A DNA stretch of 64,000 nt from Lepidurus packardi (lineage: Eukaryota; Arthropoda; Branchiopoda; Notostraca; Triopsidae), in NCBI GenBank assembly GCA_023053545.1, contig JAKZAN010000005.1:5146001-5210000 (forward strand), written 5' to 3'. The notes under the pieces are model-generated. The model was not told where the DNA came from and searched no databases. It worked only from the letters and a program-made list of their open reading frames with translations. This document shows positions 45,523 through 59,949 of the stretch, in pieces. Positions within the stretch are counted from its first letter, which is position 1. Each line of letters opens with the position of its first letter. Made by a program: the position numbers and the translations under genes.

Positions 45523-48238
45523 CTAGGAAAACGAGTCGCGGGAACTGCGGGATGAAACTGACGGTGGGCGAGAAATACGTTGATTGGGGTTTGGAAAAGT
45601 GTCACGTGAGTTATCATCTCTGACTTCCAGTAAATTCTCAAGGCTGGGTGACGGACTGGACGATAACTTGAGAAGCCGAATGGTTTTTCTGTGTAGTAGA
45701 TGTTTATTTAGGCGAGGTCCTGAAAATAGCACAAAAAGAACTATTAATGAATATCCGAATTAACGCGTAATGAACTGAATCAAGCTCAAGATGGTTCCAA
45801 ATCCCGCCCTCAAAAATCAGTTGAAATTGATCTCAAAGTCGTGCATTAACAACACACCCAAAATGCCCAAGCAACAAGCAAAAATAATAATAATAATAAT
45901 GACTCCAAAATTTAGTCGGCTGGTGTTGACTTACTGTATGGCCAGTTTCTCTATAATTCGGTGATTGTCCTTGTTGGTTTTGCATCTCTTCTTGCTTACG
46001 GATGGAAGTCTGCCGAGAGAGCCTTGCTCTATTTTGGGGTGGACCTGTTCCAAATGGGAAATTCATAAACTGTTAAATTGTCCTAATTCGGATGCTTTTT
46101 TAAGGACTCAAATAACAAATGCCCGACGCAAACGAAGTCCCTAACAACTATTTCAAAAGCGACAAACTAAAAAAGAACGTGACAGCTTCAAAACCAGAGA
46201 TTCAATAACTCGTCAATCATGTTACAAACCTTTAACCTAACTAACTAGTTTTGATTCCAATTTCTTTTTTTAAGTAACCTTTGATTTAAATAGTGACAGA
46301 CACAGATTTATAAGTGGCGATGCTTTGATAAAATAGAATCGATATGTATCCTTTTCCCTCTAAAGATGTTGGAACCTTTGTAATACATCTAGCGAAAAAA
46401 AATTAGTACAATACTAGATATTTTTGCCTTAATCGTAAATCTGACACTAACTGGCTTTAAACCAGCACGGTTACTGTGATGTAAGAGATTTTTTTTTTAG
46501 CATAGTTGAAGTGAGCGTGGAAGTAACCAATTCCCCATAGTAACCAATTATAGTAACCAATTCCGCATTACATTGTGATAATGATCTCAGGTGCCCCCTT
46601 TCTGGCCCCGTTTGCATTCACAGATATACCCACAACCGCCAAATACCTATTTTTTTGCCTCTACCAAGCACTTGTGGACATGCGTTGTTTTCGATATACC
46701 CAACATGCCGAAAGGAGAGGAACGAAAGGAAAGGAAAATGAGCTTACCTATATAAGAGAGAAGTACGGGCAAGAATATAAGCCCATGGGCAGCACCGATG
46801 ATTACGATGCCCAGGTACATACGGAAGTAAAACACTTTAAATATCTGCGACTTGGCAAATGCCAGGACGATGATACCTCCAAACTTGGTTAGTGTAATAC
46901 CGGATAGCACCTAATTCAAGACCAATAAAAATCAATTAGTACAACAATAAAATTTAAGAACAATCACTAAATTTGTAAACAATTCCCCCTAAAAAGATAC
47001 GTACCGAAGTGCCCATTTTTATTAAGGATTCCGACGCACGACCTATCCGCGTGTCCTCCACCGAAATCGCAAAGGCTCGCACAATGTGACTACAAAATTC
47101 GACCGAGATACCAATTCCCTAAAAAAGAGAGAATCGAAATTGTAATTTGATTGTTTTTTTAAAGAATGTTTTTTTTTACCATAACCAAATTGACGAGGGA
47201 GACGGCATTTAAAGAAATATTCCACCAGTACATGAGTCCCAACAAATTAGTCAAAATCATGCTAATAGTCAAGAGAATGACTAAAGCCGAGTGAATATCG
47301 AGGCCCATCAGTAAGAAGGTGACGACAAGAATGGCCGCAAGCGAAATACCCAGCGAATGCAAGGTATCGTGCCACATTGTTAGGTATTGCTCGTAGTACA
47401 CGTAGAAGATGGAGTAAGGAAAGACTTCGGCTTGAGTCTCGTTGGGACTGCGTGCGCTGTTGATGGCTTCCGTAATATTGCTCGCGATAACACGAGCTTC
47501 GCGCATAGCGCTGTAGAAATCGACCGAGGTAGTTAATACAGTGTGGTAGGTCATGAAGTAATTGGCGCCCACTTGCAATGTACTGTCTTCTGTCCCATTT
47601 CGGTACTTGACCCCCTAGAAAACAGGATTCTGTTAATAATCAGTTCTGAACACCATAATAATAATAATAATCTAAATTTTTAACATTATAAAAGTAAAAG
47701 ACCCATATCTTCAAAACACCAAAATGTGATTATGCACTGCTGACTAATTGCCCTTTACGACTTGCAACCACTAAAAAACCCTCCATTATTTCTCTATTGG
47801 AAGATACAATTCTCGTTAATGTAGAAAATTTTCTAATTACAGCAGCATAGGCAGCGTGACCTCCTTTTGGACAAGCAGCGCCTGGAATATCGTCCAGAAA
47901 GAACGGGAGGTACGAGTCGAAGGTTTCAGCTACCGGGAAGTCTCGAGTGCTTTCATCATGAAAATGCATTTCGCAACGACTACATGCGCCATAATCCACG
48001 AAGTAATCTATACATAAAATCAGAAGAAAAAACAAAAACGTTAGTGAATCCATCAATGTTTCCCTTGATTACTGAAAGAAATCTCACCTAAGGAGGAGCA
48101 AAATTGCCCCGACTTGTCTCCAGTCGTATATACGTTGCAACAAGACGGCGTGCCTTCTCCGCCATCGAACCTTAGCCAATCAACAAAGTCATCCAACCAA
48201 GAGGCAGCGTTGGCAGCGATATAAGTCCTACATCACCC

Positions 48239-48289
<51 letters not shown>

Positions 48290-51200
48290 TAAAACTTGCT
48301 ACAAATGAAAATCGGAATAGCAAACAATTTCTACCTATTAGAGGTTTTGGAGGCCAGAAAGATTTGAGTGGCCAAAGAATCCGTGTCGCACGCGTATCCT
48401 CCACATAACTTCTTCTCGAAACTCATTTCCGTGTAGTCCAGATCGTTTTCCTTCACCACAAAATAGACAGGCGCTCCCACAGCCAAATACTTACTTAAAT
48501 ACTATGGGAAAATAACACGAATTTTTCTTCTTCAAATCAAGAGGTTTTCACGAAACTTACGCTGAAATAGTCGAGCATGTAAGAATCTTCAGGCATGGAC
48601 AAGTTCTGCTCCAATCCAACGTACACATGCGGGATTACAGCAATGCTGACGCACAACCACGCCAAAAATCCAACCACAACCACCGCTCTTCCAGGCCTGG
48701 ACAAAACCATGGGCGCATAGATGTGCTGGAACAGCTTATAGAGTGCTCCATCGGGACTACTGCCATCCGAGTCATCTTTCTTGGATACTCTCACGCAGCA
48801 GCAGATATCCAAACGATTAGCCTTAGAAAAATCGCGGGATTCGTTAGTTTTTTTTTCTAATACCATATTTTCGTTCTTACTTCTTGTCTGGCAGTATCCA
48901 AAGACATGAGTCCTACAAAGCAGGTAATCTGGAGCAAAAAGTCCAACAAAAGAGCCATTCCAGCGTACAGGGCAAACGCTCGAACTGCAGGCATGGACGA
49001 CAAGGCGCCCAGGAAGAAACAACAAGATTCGGATAACGAAGATAGCAGCATGGAAGGTGCCACTTCACCCACGATACGTCCAATGTGCTCTGCATGCGTT
49101 TCCATAGGTCTCCGGGTGTCTCGTTGGTAGGTTTGCACCAAAATGAAGATGTTGTCCACGCCTACAGCCAGTACCAAGAAGGGGATCACCTGGATTAAAA
49201 AAAAAATCGCTACAACACCTAGACAAATCAAGTTCAAAACCGTTTACTTCGATAATAATCAAGGTAGCAGCCACGCCCAGGTACCCGTAAATGCCAATTG
49301 AGGCGGCTACGGAAAGCAGGACAATCACGACTCCGCCCAAGCCCAGGGTAATCTTGCTATCGACCAGCAACGTGGACCATGAGCGAGTTTGCCCCAGGGC
49401 GATAGCAATATAGACGAACATGATAATGTAAGAGATGGCAATGGTACTAATATCGCCTCTACTCTCGCGTTCCAACTCGTCTTCGACCGAACGTTCCGCC
49501 TGCCGAGCAACGGTCATATAAGGTGGCATTTCTTTGTCAATCCACTCCTTCATGAATTTCAAATACCTAAAAAATGGGACAACAGATCATTACATAGGTT
49601 GAAAAAAATCAATAAAAAAAAAATCAATAAAAATCAAACGTAAGTGCGAAATAGTCAGCGTAGTTAGAGCTTACGCTGATTCCCACGCCAAAGCAGGGCC
49701 TAATTCGGATTTGTCTTTCTTGTTGTTCACCAAAAAGGTTACAATCAAGGCAGTCGCGTTGGTGTAATAGCGCGAATCATAGGTAGGTAAACCAGTTTCG
49801 TTATGGAAACCTCCCAGTACCACGTACGGGAAGGAAGGACCACCCCATTCCGCCAAACACGGCATGGAATCAAAATGGGTATCTTGCGTCATCAACGGAT
49901 TCCTAAAAACAGATAAAAATATCGTTTAAACTTCAATTTCTTCACTTCTTGCGAAGAACACATCTGTTCTTCCCATTCTGCCAGTCGTTTCTGCCGACAA
50001 GAACAAGCAAAAGGACAACATGTTTTTTTTGTTTTTTTTTTACTTGATGCAGTAGTCAGCATGGTCCAAGTAATTGTAAGTCCTGCCACCGCTTTGGGAG
50101 GTTTTATTCAAATTTTCCGGGTTGGATTGCCACCAGCCCATCGCACTCTGCACAGCGCAAGGACTTTCAGGGCCCATTGGCTTAAAGCAGATATCGTTTA
50201 ACATAGTCATATTGTCGTCTCCAACCAGCTAAAAACATTAAAAAAAAAAACACAAAATAATATAAACTAAGAAATCAAAGTATTAATAACAAATAATGAC
50301 GCCTCACGTTTTGGATTCTTAACTGTACATCCAGTACGGTGTCCATAAAAGATTTATTGAAGACAGGTCCAAATGTTTTACCATTATACTCAACCTAAAT
50401 ACAAAGAAAGTTTCCATGCAGTCATCATTTTCACACACTAACAACAATTACGATGGAAATTTTTCTTATAAAAAGAAACTTACGGGATTAAAGTCGTCTT
50501 TGGCAACAAAAATGACCTGCTCAGTGCGATAGAAAGGCGAGAATTGACCGTCAAAATACTCCTTTTCCAATCTCGAACGCGATTCGGGTGACGCCCACAA
50601 TTCTACTGGATCGGTTGTCACTTGCAGGTACACAATCCCCACGGAAAACGAAAAGGCAATTGCCAATCCCACCAAAAGGACAATAAAAGGATGACTAGCG
50701 CAAACTAAAACCAGAAATACTCATTATGTGCTGTTTGAAACATTCAAATTAACCTACCTGTCCCCCAAGCCGTGAAGAAACGTTCCAAAAATCGTTCCAT
50801 AGCTGCTCCAGCTATTTCGATACAAGAAGCATCTTCAATACCCTCATCAGAAGAAAAGGAAGAGCTATTCGACACAGTTGGTCTCAGGGTTTGCTTCCGA
50901 CTCGCGTTCCATGCTATATTAAAATTTCAGTAAAATTGTCCATTAAGAAGAATAGTCACTTCAAATGGAAGGAAACACTAAAGAAACGTTAAAAAACGAT
51001 AAAACAAACAACAAAGGCAAATGGAGTTAAACCAGAGAACCGCAACAAAACCATGCTGACTGGGTGCTAAAACAAGAAAACATCACTACCACCAATCTCG
51101 CATGCTTAATTAGCACAAATAAAAAAAATCAATTAACAATTCAAGCTATTTTTTTTCGTCCGAAGCTTTATCTTTTGGCTCACTTTACCTCAAATTTTGA

Positions 51201-54200
51201 CCAAAATAAAATATTTCTTCTAAGCTCTGCCTCTTCACCATTGCGTAAGCGAAAAGGGGCGGAACTTTAAGTTCAATTAGAGAAAACTAAATTATCGCTT
51301 AAACTTAATGCTCCAAAATAAGAAAATATAATGTCCAAAGTTCCTTTTAAATAAATAATCTGACAAAAAATGTACAGGCATTTTTCATGTCTCGTCGAGG
51401 TGTCACCGTCCTCACTAGAATAAGCTCCGCCCCCAACCATAAGCAGTTGACCCAACATTTCGTGCAATACAAGAACCAACATCTGCGCCAAATGCTCTTG
51501 CCAACCCAACCAATTTTATCGCAAAAAATGAAGCGTAAAAAAAATAAGCAGATTTGTAGTCTCAGACGAGGTGTGAAAATAAGGGACGGGGCAAATAACG
51601 GAATACGTAAGATTCGGAAGATTTTTTTCGGTTTTTGTGTGAGAGACGTACGATGATTCTCTGCTTGCGTTTCCTGGAGGGGTTGGGCTTCGTCGTCGTC
51701 ATCGATATCCAAACCTGCAGTGCGGACTGCCCTGCGTTCGACAGCCGCGTTGGTCGTCACCTCCAAAACCGAGGTGGACCCACCTTGGGCCATGCCCGCC
51801 AGACGTCGACCAACCAAATCTCCAAATCCTAAGCCACGTCGCGGTGGTCGTCCGGTCTCGCGTAACCTGCGCGACGGAGTACTGGACGGCTCGGGAACTA
51901 CAGGTAAACACATACCCCCAACGGAACACACAACACAAGATACACTAGCAGCCCTTTTTTCCTCTTCAATTGTTCCATAACACACAAAATTTAAAAAAAG
52001 CATAGGGTGTTGGACACGATCCAAAACACAGCCAAAGGTAGGGGGAATTTTCATATAAACAATACGAATTTTCCGGGTATGGTATACAAGGGTAATATGG
52101 TAAAAGAAAAAAAAATAACGGACAAGGGTTAAAAATGGTTCATGAGCGTCTCGGTCATCGTGGTTCGACAAAGAGAGGTCAAAGGTTAAGGTAGTGGGTT
52201 GTTCGTGTTTTGTGCGTAACATGCCGTGGTATTCCGGTCTTACCGATTCTACTGCCACTTTTCTCCCCATTTTTTCCCCAAATTTACCCCCCGAAACAAG
52301 AATAGACAACTTATTGGTTGGTTCAAGGCGAAAAACTGGTAACTCCTCAGAAACTGACAGCTACTACTTATTCTCCAAAAGTCTAGAGATTTGATTTCAC
52401 AAAGTGAAAATAATAATAAAAATAATAAAGTGAAAATTTTGTCCGATTAATTATAGCTCAAAAGCTGGAGACATAGAAGTTTCTATAATAAGAATGCACG
52501 AAATGAAACCAGGAGGGTCCTTTCCAAGATTGTTAATTCTTCCAGTTTTAACCTTCAACCAACACAATCAATCCCCACATCAGATTCAAATACATGTGTA
52601 CCCCGCAATACGCAACACCCTACGTGTGCTACCCCAATAAACAATTCCAGCATTCCCCCAGGGTAACCTTACTCCCGTACGTGAACAACCGTGTTTCAAA
52701 CAGAGCACACGCATTTCCCAATTGTTCGCACAAAAAGATATTTTTAAACAACTCCCACGTTCTTCACACAATAAAATAACCCAAACGCTTACCTTTGACT
52801 GCTCGGTAGGATGATAAGGCAGTTAATGAGAGATAAAAGACGCTCAAAACGGTAAAGACGATCGCCAAGCTGAAAGTCAGGCATTCAGTCCCTGCTACCA
52901 TACACTTTTGCGCAGGAGGAGGAGGAGGGGCTGGTACTGGACAACTGGCATCACAATCCACACACGAACAAGCGCTCGTATTTGCCTGGATAATTTGTTT
53001 CACAAATAAGTATAATTCTTTTTATGAAATCTGTATCATATCTTGGAATTTGCAACCGAAATTACCACACTTTGCCTATCCCTGAAATAAAAAAGAAATC
53101 TGCTAATCTTACTTTGATAGCTTCGCTACAGGCAATGATGCCTGGATCTAAGGGCGAGTATTCACCAACGAGAGTTTCATTGCTGTACTGCCAATGGATT
53201 TGGAAGGGCGAAAAGCCGTGATTTGCCTCATCTGCGCCCATATAATCCAAAATTCTAGAAAAATAATGTAACTTAGCTACTGTCAATTTCAAACCAATGT
53301 TTTACGTGTGAGCGTCGCAGTTGGCCACGTCCGAATCACACATGATATCCAAGAAAAGCCCATTCGTTGATGGATTGACGACATCTTTGCATGCATCGAA
53401 AATACCGGTGGCGTATATATCGTTTAGGTAGAAATTGATGCTACTGATAAGCGTGACGTCACTGTCATCTGAAAAGCAAATGAGAAGGGAAAAACATTAT
53501 TACAAAAATTCGCTTTGATTTTCCATAGGAATTAAAACTTTACTGTATTTGACGGTGGAGAAAGGTTCCACGAACGTGGAATGCTGCGGATGGCAAGTCA
53601 TGAAACAAAAGGGGATCCGGAGATTACGACTACATGACGGACACCGCCCTGCCATAGAAAGCAAGACAGCCAACCCAGTTGTTAAATCGGTGACTTGATT
53701 ACTGGCGCAGCACGTGTCGATCGTCTGATTAGAATTGCTGGGATCTGGGAAAATACAAAAAGGTAATTTTTCCCTTTTAACGAATTAGAACTGAACGTAA
53801 CGACCTACCCCAATCTTCCGGAAACAATTCGGGGCAGATACTGAACAAACTGTTCGCTGCGGATGTATCTAGCGGCTTAGCCTTTCCGGTATATTCGATG
53901 TTAAAGGCTGACCCGTTGCAATGGGGGTCATCAATCTTGTCGCAAGTGCCGTACCATACGCAATGACCGTCGTCAGCCCGCGCTGACGGTAATTTTGTGT
54001 GCCAAAAGTCATCACGCAGGGGTTCGGGATCTTCTTCATCCGGCTGGGGGAAAAAAATAAACGATATGCAAATTCATTGACTGTAACAGAAAACACGCTG
54101 ATCTATGAAAGCAGTTGAGCTGGTTTCTACGGTGTTTTTTCCGATTTTTTGTGTCAACTTGTTACGCAGCAACCCGTACTTCAAGTATAGGACCCGCTTA

Positions 54201-57200
54201 CCGCCCCAGGCAGCGGAAACCTTCGATTTTCGTTTTCTTACACCCTTTCGCAGTTACGTAAAGCGTAAAAGCTTTTTAAAACTTATACCTAAGCTGCTTC
54301 GAGTGTCGAAGACTAGTGAAGTTACGAGTAACTTGTAATGAAATACGAGTTGAAAGATTCTGAATGTCTGAAGTCGGCCAAAATTTCCCACTCACGCAAC
54401 CGTTTCTGTTCTGTCTGGGCTTTTTTTTCATGTTTTATAGCTCTGAAAGCTCATTGCCATATTCGTGGTTGGGTAATTGCATTCCAATTCGAATGAAAAA
54501 AACTTTACACGTTTCAATAAAAAGAAAAAAATGCCAAAAACAGTCCCGAGTAAGAACTATTTGCCCCTGGCATGGTACCGTTTTCTTATCCTAGCTATGC
54601 CCGCTAATAATAGTAAATATTACGACACTATGCAAGTTCCAGTTGTGAGAAAGTTGGGTTCTTATATCATCTACAGCACCAAAGTTCCCGCTTTTCTATA
54701 CCATCAGAGCGACACTACACAGAACCACCCACCTGCTTCCCAAAACTCTTAAAAAATCATTTCCTCTGTTCCACAATGAAATGGAAAGTAGGCTATCATC
54801 GCCTTATCATAAAACGTCACTGAAATCCCTATTTCTTCCAAGGATTAGACAGTTCCAGAAAAAAGCTAACACTCGAAGCACAACTCTCATGTGTAAGTCT
54901 TCGAAAAGAAATTCACGCCTTTTCATATCCTAACTACTGCTTTCTCCCAAATCCTGTGTTAACATCCTTAAATTGAAATTTAAAAACCTTGGTGAAGTTA
55001 AAAAAAATCGTTAGCTTTCACCGTGGCTTTTTTTTAAATTTGTCTACTATTATTAGAACAATATAGAGCATTAGAGTACAAAAAGTCCCCTTTTTTCTTA
55101 AAATTGTCTACTCTTTTGCGTGAGTTTGCGGTAAGCCAAATATGCGCCTCAACTGACTAACGCCAACAAAGGTGGGCCAAGGACGTTTTAACTACCTAGA
55201 CAGTTTTTCCCGCGCCAACAACTAGTTTTCAAGCTAAACTTGCTCAGTTCATCCGGCTAAAAAGTTTTCCAATACGAACGAAAGCCACCTTCTGAATACG
55301 GTACTCTCTATATGACCCCTGTCGTTGATAAAAGCCGTTCACTTACCTTTTGTTTACTCCACTCCCTTGCTTACCCTTGTTACCCCACTCTATCTATTGA
55401 TCACGCAAATAAAAAAAACATTTCACTTCACTCTCACTTTTCATTTCCAAATTTCGAAAGTGTCTCGTTCTTGTACCACTAGCTAGTCTCCCCCCTTTTT
55501 TGCCCACATTTTTTTTTCTTACTTACACGTAACACATCTAACTTGTTACGAGCAAAAAAAGGAAGGAAAAGAAATAGATATTTAAAAGGATAAAAAAACT
55601 TTTTAATTGCTAACGAATCAAGAAAAAAAGGGGACAAAACGTTATAAAAATAATTGTGTTATAAAAAAAATATCTGTACATCTTGAAATTCTTATGAAAG
55701 TAGACAACCCAAACTTCGGAATAAAACCGGATTGAGATGCTAAGTTATGGGTTCCCAACTTCCAAAAAAAGAAGATCACGGCCACGGACTTGACTTTCCC
55801 AAAGCGCTACTTTCACTTTCACTTTCGTTCGCTAGACACCGTGGTAAAGCTGGCCATTCTAAAGGCCAGCCTCAATTTAAAAACTTGTGGGCCGAGCCCA
55901 AATTTTCTAAGAATTAATGGAGCCCATCGCTCTCTAAAAATTATAATAGAAAAAACCTACAATAAAATATACAAATTAGAACGTATACCAATAATTACCC
56001 CTGAAGTATAAGCCAACGCATATTGACGCATTTTAAATCAATACTGACGTTACTTTAGTTCTTAACTGATTATCAACTTTTACTTGATTAACTTTTCATT
56101 CAAATGTAGTTATTAATGCGTACTTAAGAGTGTTATTTAGGCCTAACGATCTATAACCCTTTACAACAATGTCCCCAAGCGTGCAATGTTCATGAAGTTT
56201 GACAGGTTTCTTAATTCTACAATTTAAAAAATATATATAATAAATGCTCATTGTTTCGCTTTAATATCGCCTCCTAACCTAACCTCACTTCAAAAATCGT
56301 AAACCGAACCTATCCCAAACTCGTACCATTAAAAAAGTACCTTGCCGGGAGCAATGTCGTAGCCTTGGCCTGATCTTCTCTTTTCGTGCCCCAACACACT
56401 AACCCTTAAACCATCCACCACTAGAAAATTGCGTCCTAATCTCTTTCTCCATGTTTATCTTTCCTAAAGCGCCACAGTCTCTCTCGTTATTTTGCCAAAT
56501 TTTCCTTTCCCTTCTTCAAAAGAACCCCTAACGCCCTCAGCCCCCCTTCCCCCCCAAAAAGAAGCTATTTTTAGAATTATTTTCTAAAGTCAAGCACGAA
56601 CTTACGTCAGACAGATCTAGAGATCCGAAATATTAATGACTAAGTCTTTCCCGTTTATCTACACGCTCATTCATCATTGAGCCCGTTTGAAATAATTAGT
56701 TCAGCCCAAACAGAAACTAGACCATCACTAAAAATATCTAATTTAACCCGTATCTTAAAACCACAGTACTGGACAAACAGCGGAATTTCTTTGCGGTATG
56801 GTAGAAAGGGTAAAACAAAAGAGGTTAAGATAATTAAGTAGGAAAATAACGAGCAATCATTGTTCCTAAAACTTAAGCTATAAAATGTAAACAACTTTGG
56901 GGGAACTAAGCAATTAAAATTTATCGACCCAATAATGTCGCGCATGTGTACAGGTGGTGATAGCTGACGTCACAACAGGTCTCTAAAAGTAGACTAAAAT
57001 GGCTTCTCTTTGCACGCATGTAGAAGCATAGAAAAAACAACCCAGGCATTAAGCTAATTGCTTTAGTCGAAAAATTTAATAGCCGCTTTTCTAGACTACC
57101 TTAAGAAATTAAAATAACGCCATTAAAAATGATTCCCTTCTTTTAAGTCTAGAAGGTTCTCTGCTCATAGTTTAAAGGGTGAAACGTTAGAAACGTTGTG

Positions 57201-57391
57201 GTAAGGGATTTTGCGATATAGAATGAAGTCATTCTTAAGCCACTTCCGGTTGACCTTTTTTTCCTCAAGATAGTATATCCAGACAGGTATTCACATTGAC
57301 TTACCACATCAACTTCAGCCCACGTTGTTGACGCCAACAAGGCGAGAAGGAGCCAAGAAAAGAGGGGGAAGTGATGAGTCAGTCTGCCCAT
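45523..57391 (-). CDS. NPC1: NPC1, lysosomal cholesterol transporter
   Basis: Twenty-three exons leftwards: 57391-57305, 54043-53809, 53744-53544, 53468-53306, 53254-53113, 52985-52793, 51897-51652, 50913-50758, 50704-50484, 50394-50308, 50228-50044, 49902-49675, 49566-49248, 49189-48881, 48821-48561, 48501-48335, 48227-48088, 48007-47841, 47614-47180, 47118-47005, 46910-46748, 46044-46000, 45719-45523; 1,486 aa (human 1,278). Layout: signal peptide ([16 protein letters not shown]), Cys-rich sterol-binding N-domain ([23 protein letters not shown]), Pro-rich linker, first membrane helix, then [20 protein letters not shown] and [12 protein letters not shown], sterol-sensing domain (exons 13-14), second lumenal loop, last helices ([16 protein letters not shown]). 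Exon 7 (246 nt, phase 1-1) adds 82 residues to the loop after helix 1. The tail is unusually long and Ser/Arg-rich. Confidence 0.93.
45935..46044 (-). other. NPC1: NPC1 exon 22, alternative donor
   Basis: The exon has two good donors. Using gtaagc (exon 46044-46000) joins in frame to the last exon and gives the long tail [20 protein letters not shown]. Using the stronger gtaagt (exon 46044-45935) adds QNRARLSRQ...RETGHT but shifts the last exon's frame, ending almost at once as DLA. Both products keep the membrane part. Confidence 0.55.
48243..48285 (-). repeat. Poly-T tract before an NPC1 acceptor
   Basis: 43 consecutive As on the plus strand (Ts on the minus strand) lie 15 bp upstream of the acceptor of NPC1 exon 17. 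It is the longest homopolymer in the window; length is likely variable between individuals and hard to assemble. Confidence 0.9.
54044..57304 (-). other. NPC1: NPC1 intron 1 (3.3 kb)
   Basis: By far the longest intron of the window, separating the signal-peptide exon from the rest. No coding exon, repeat or RNA gene was recognised inside; long AT-rich runs prevail. Such first introns often carry enhancers, which I cannot see directly. Confidence 0.6.
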
Positions 57392-59949
57392 CTTAAAAAC
57401 GTTCTGCTTCCTGCAATAATTAAATTGAAATGCATTATTAGTAAACACATGTGGGATCTCGAGAACTAATTCATTTAGAGCCATTAACATCCCAAACCTT
57501 GCCCGGCCCATAATGCTATTCATCGCACTCCCAAGCTCATTAAAATGGAAATAAAATACGTAATATTTTTAAGGATGACATTTGTAGATAGGCACTTGAA
57601 AACGCTGCGAGCTGCAACGAAAATGGACGCCATCTTTCAAGGTTAGCTTTGCGGGTTTCACAGCTCTTAGAAAAGAAGCAATCAATTCAGGAAAAAGCTT
57701 ACTTATACTCAGCTTAAAGACGCCTAGTATGTTTTTGAAGAATTGTTTCACTCAAATTACCGATCAAAAGCGGATAGAAGAATGCCTAGGTCCGACAAAC
57801 AAACTGTTGGACAACGTTAACTGTTAAATAAAGTCAAGTGGGCAGGCTGGCAAGTCTACAGCTAAAGCTTGGAGACTACACCAAACGGTAATAACCTGCT
57901 TCTGGCGTAGAGCTCCGATAAACACTCGGACAAACAGTGGTTTAAAAATCCAAGATAACAAGTTTACGCAAAAGACCAAGCGTACCACGCCCTTTCACAC
58001 ACGTAAACAAAAACCGTAGAACACAACAGAAAAAGAGAAGGCCGTCAGTGACGCCGTTGCTTTAGATCACAGACGGCTTCCTGTATCCGGCAAAACCGAG
58101 CCAAGACGTTAGCGAAACCAGTGTGCTCCTTCCCAACTCTGTACCGGTTCTGAGCTTGCGCCAACTGCCACAGTATTTTTAGGTTAGGCCCTGGAGTACA
58201 GTGCTTTGCGTTCTTGAAATGGTACCGCCTAATTCCTTATCTGAGCTGAGCGACACTAGTGCCTCTTCTTTGTGCATTGAAAGTATTAGCGGGATATTTA
58301 AACAAAACAAGAAATAGCCATTCAACAATGTTATTATTTTGTACTTCTGTGTTTTACTATATAGATGCCAGTGCGATCTGATATTTTATAAGTAAGACTA
58401 ATGATTTAATAACAGCATGCACACAGCTCTACAAATGATAAGCTGATTGTGACGCCAGTGACTCTTTAATCACTGGATTTGCTCAATTCCGTTGTACATT
58501 ATGCCATTCTAAACCATTGTTGATTGCGACACGGTAAAATATTAACACAGTGTCAAAACAGTAAAATTGTTTTTTTACTGCGATTACTTGACACTCAAGT
58601 TATTAAACTCTTAATTTTTTTAGTCAGGAGTCACATCAGCTAGTATGCATTTTTGCAGCTAAAGGAATGCACCCATAACCACGCAAATGTGAGCAGTTCA
58701 TTATAGTTATGACCCACGACTTTTTTCTGACATGTGATTCTACTAGCAATTGGGTCCTGAGAAAAACCCCAAGAAGTGACGATGGTCCATCCCTTGCATA
58801 CAAAACGAGAACTCGGCCCATTGTACTCCTTGCATAAATTAGTGTCCGTAACCCAACGCTAAAAGTAACCCAACAGGTTTCCTTTAGCATTTTCTAAACC
58901 ACTTAAAAGCAAGTATTCGACGCTAGCTACTATTATACGTTGCATAATGTTTAACTCGAGACAACAAGCTTACTAAACTTAAGAAACTCAACCCTCGTCC
59001 TCAATTGACTCTAATTGGGTAGACGACGTTATCTTATATAAGCATCAATATCCTTTCGCTTTTCGTTAACCTTGTGCTGGGAGAATAGAACAGATTTCTC
59101 CTCTGCAATTACGCCGTGAGGAAAGAATTATCACGAAAAGAAAAGAAAATACTACTTAAAGTTTTAGTCTTTTACTCTGACAAATAAATATATCAATAAT
59201 AAAATCCGTGGTACCTAAACTCACACTGTAAGGTTTTCGCAATCAACACTCACAAACATACGCAGTTACTTCTAATGACTAAGCATAACGACAAGAAAGG
59301 CTATGATTATATAAAGTATATCGATTCAAATAACTGCTATCACTTCCTAGTTTCATGACCACGTTCGACTGACGTGCTTTCGTCAAACTCCCGGAAGTCT
59401 CACGAAACGTTAGATGATTCGACAGCCAAAAGGCTTATCACAATCCCAGACAGCAAAAAAGAGTTAGATAAAATACACAAGCAGCTAACTCGTAATCGCT
59501 GGGTCCAAAGTCTGTAGACTTAAAAAAGTAGAGCAAAAAGGAAAAACCTTAAGATCTGAAGACCGTTCTCATGATACACAAAACTGACAATACGTTTTAC
59601 GAGATCAGACAACACCCCATGCGATCAGACGAAAGTAAACAGATAAAGCTTAAATCCAGACGGAATTATCGCGAGTTCGAAAGCTCAACTTGAAATATTT
59701 GCCTTATTTACCCTTACACTTTGCTCTCAGGTGAAGAAACGCACGTGCAGAAGTTTGAAGCGTAAAACAACACGCGTAAACTTGCGTTCCACAGGTACGG
59801 TCTTCGCGTTGTGGGAAACTAAATAGAAAGTAAAAGTGGACACGGTAAAGTTTACGTATACCTGATACCCTATAAGAAAAAAGTGCAAAGCAAAGGACAA
59901 GACAAGGACGGGGAAATCTTTCCATCACACTTTATCGCTCGAACGTGGT
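57392..59949. other. Empty stretch upstream of NPC1
   Basis: 2.6 kb with no supported gene. Minus-strand frames at 57569-57751 and 58636-58890 have no recognisable similarity. Contains the NPC1 promoter and the 3' flank of MNS1. Confidence 0.5.

Noticed and set aside
51347-52309. 320-codon minus-strand frame, the longest in the window
   Set aside because: Only its middle 82 codons (NPC1 exon 7) are coding; the flanks are introns that happen to stay open.
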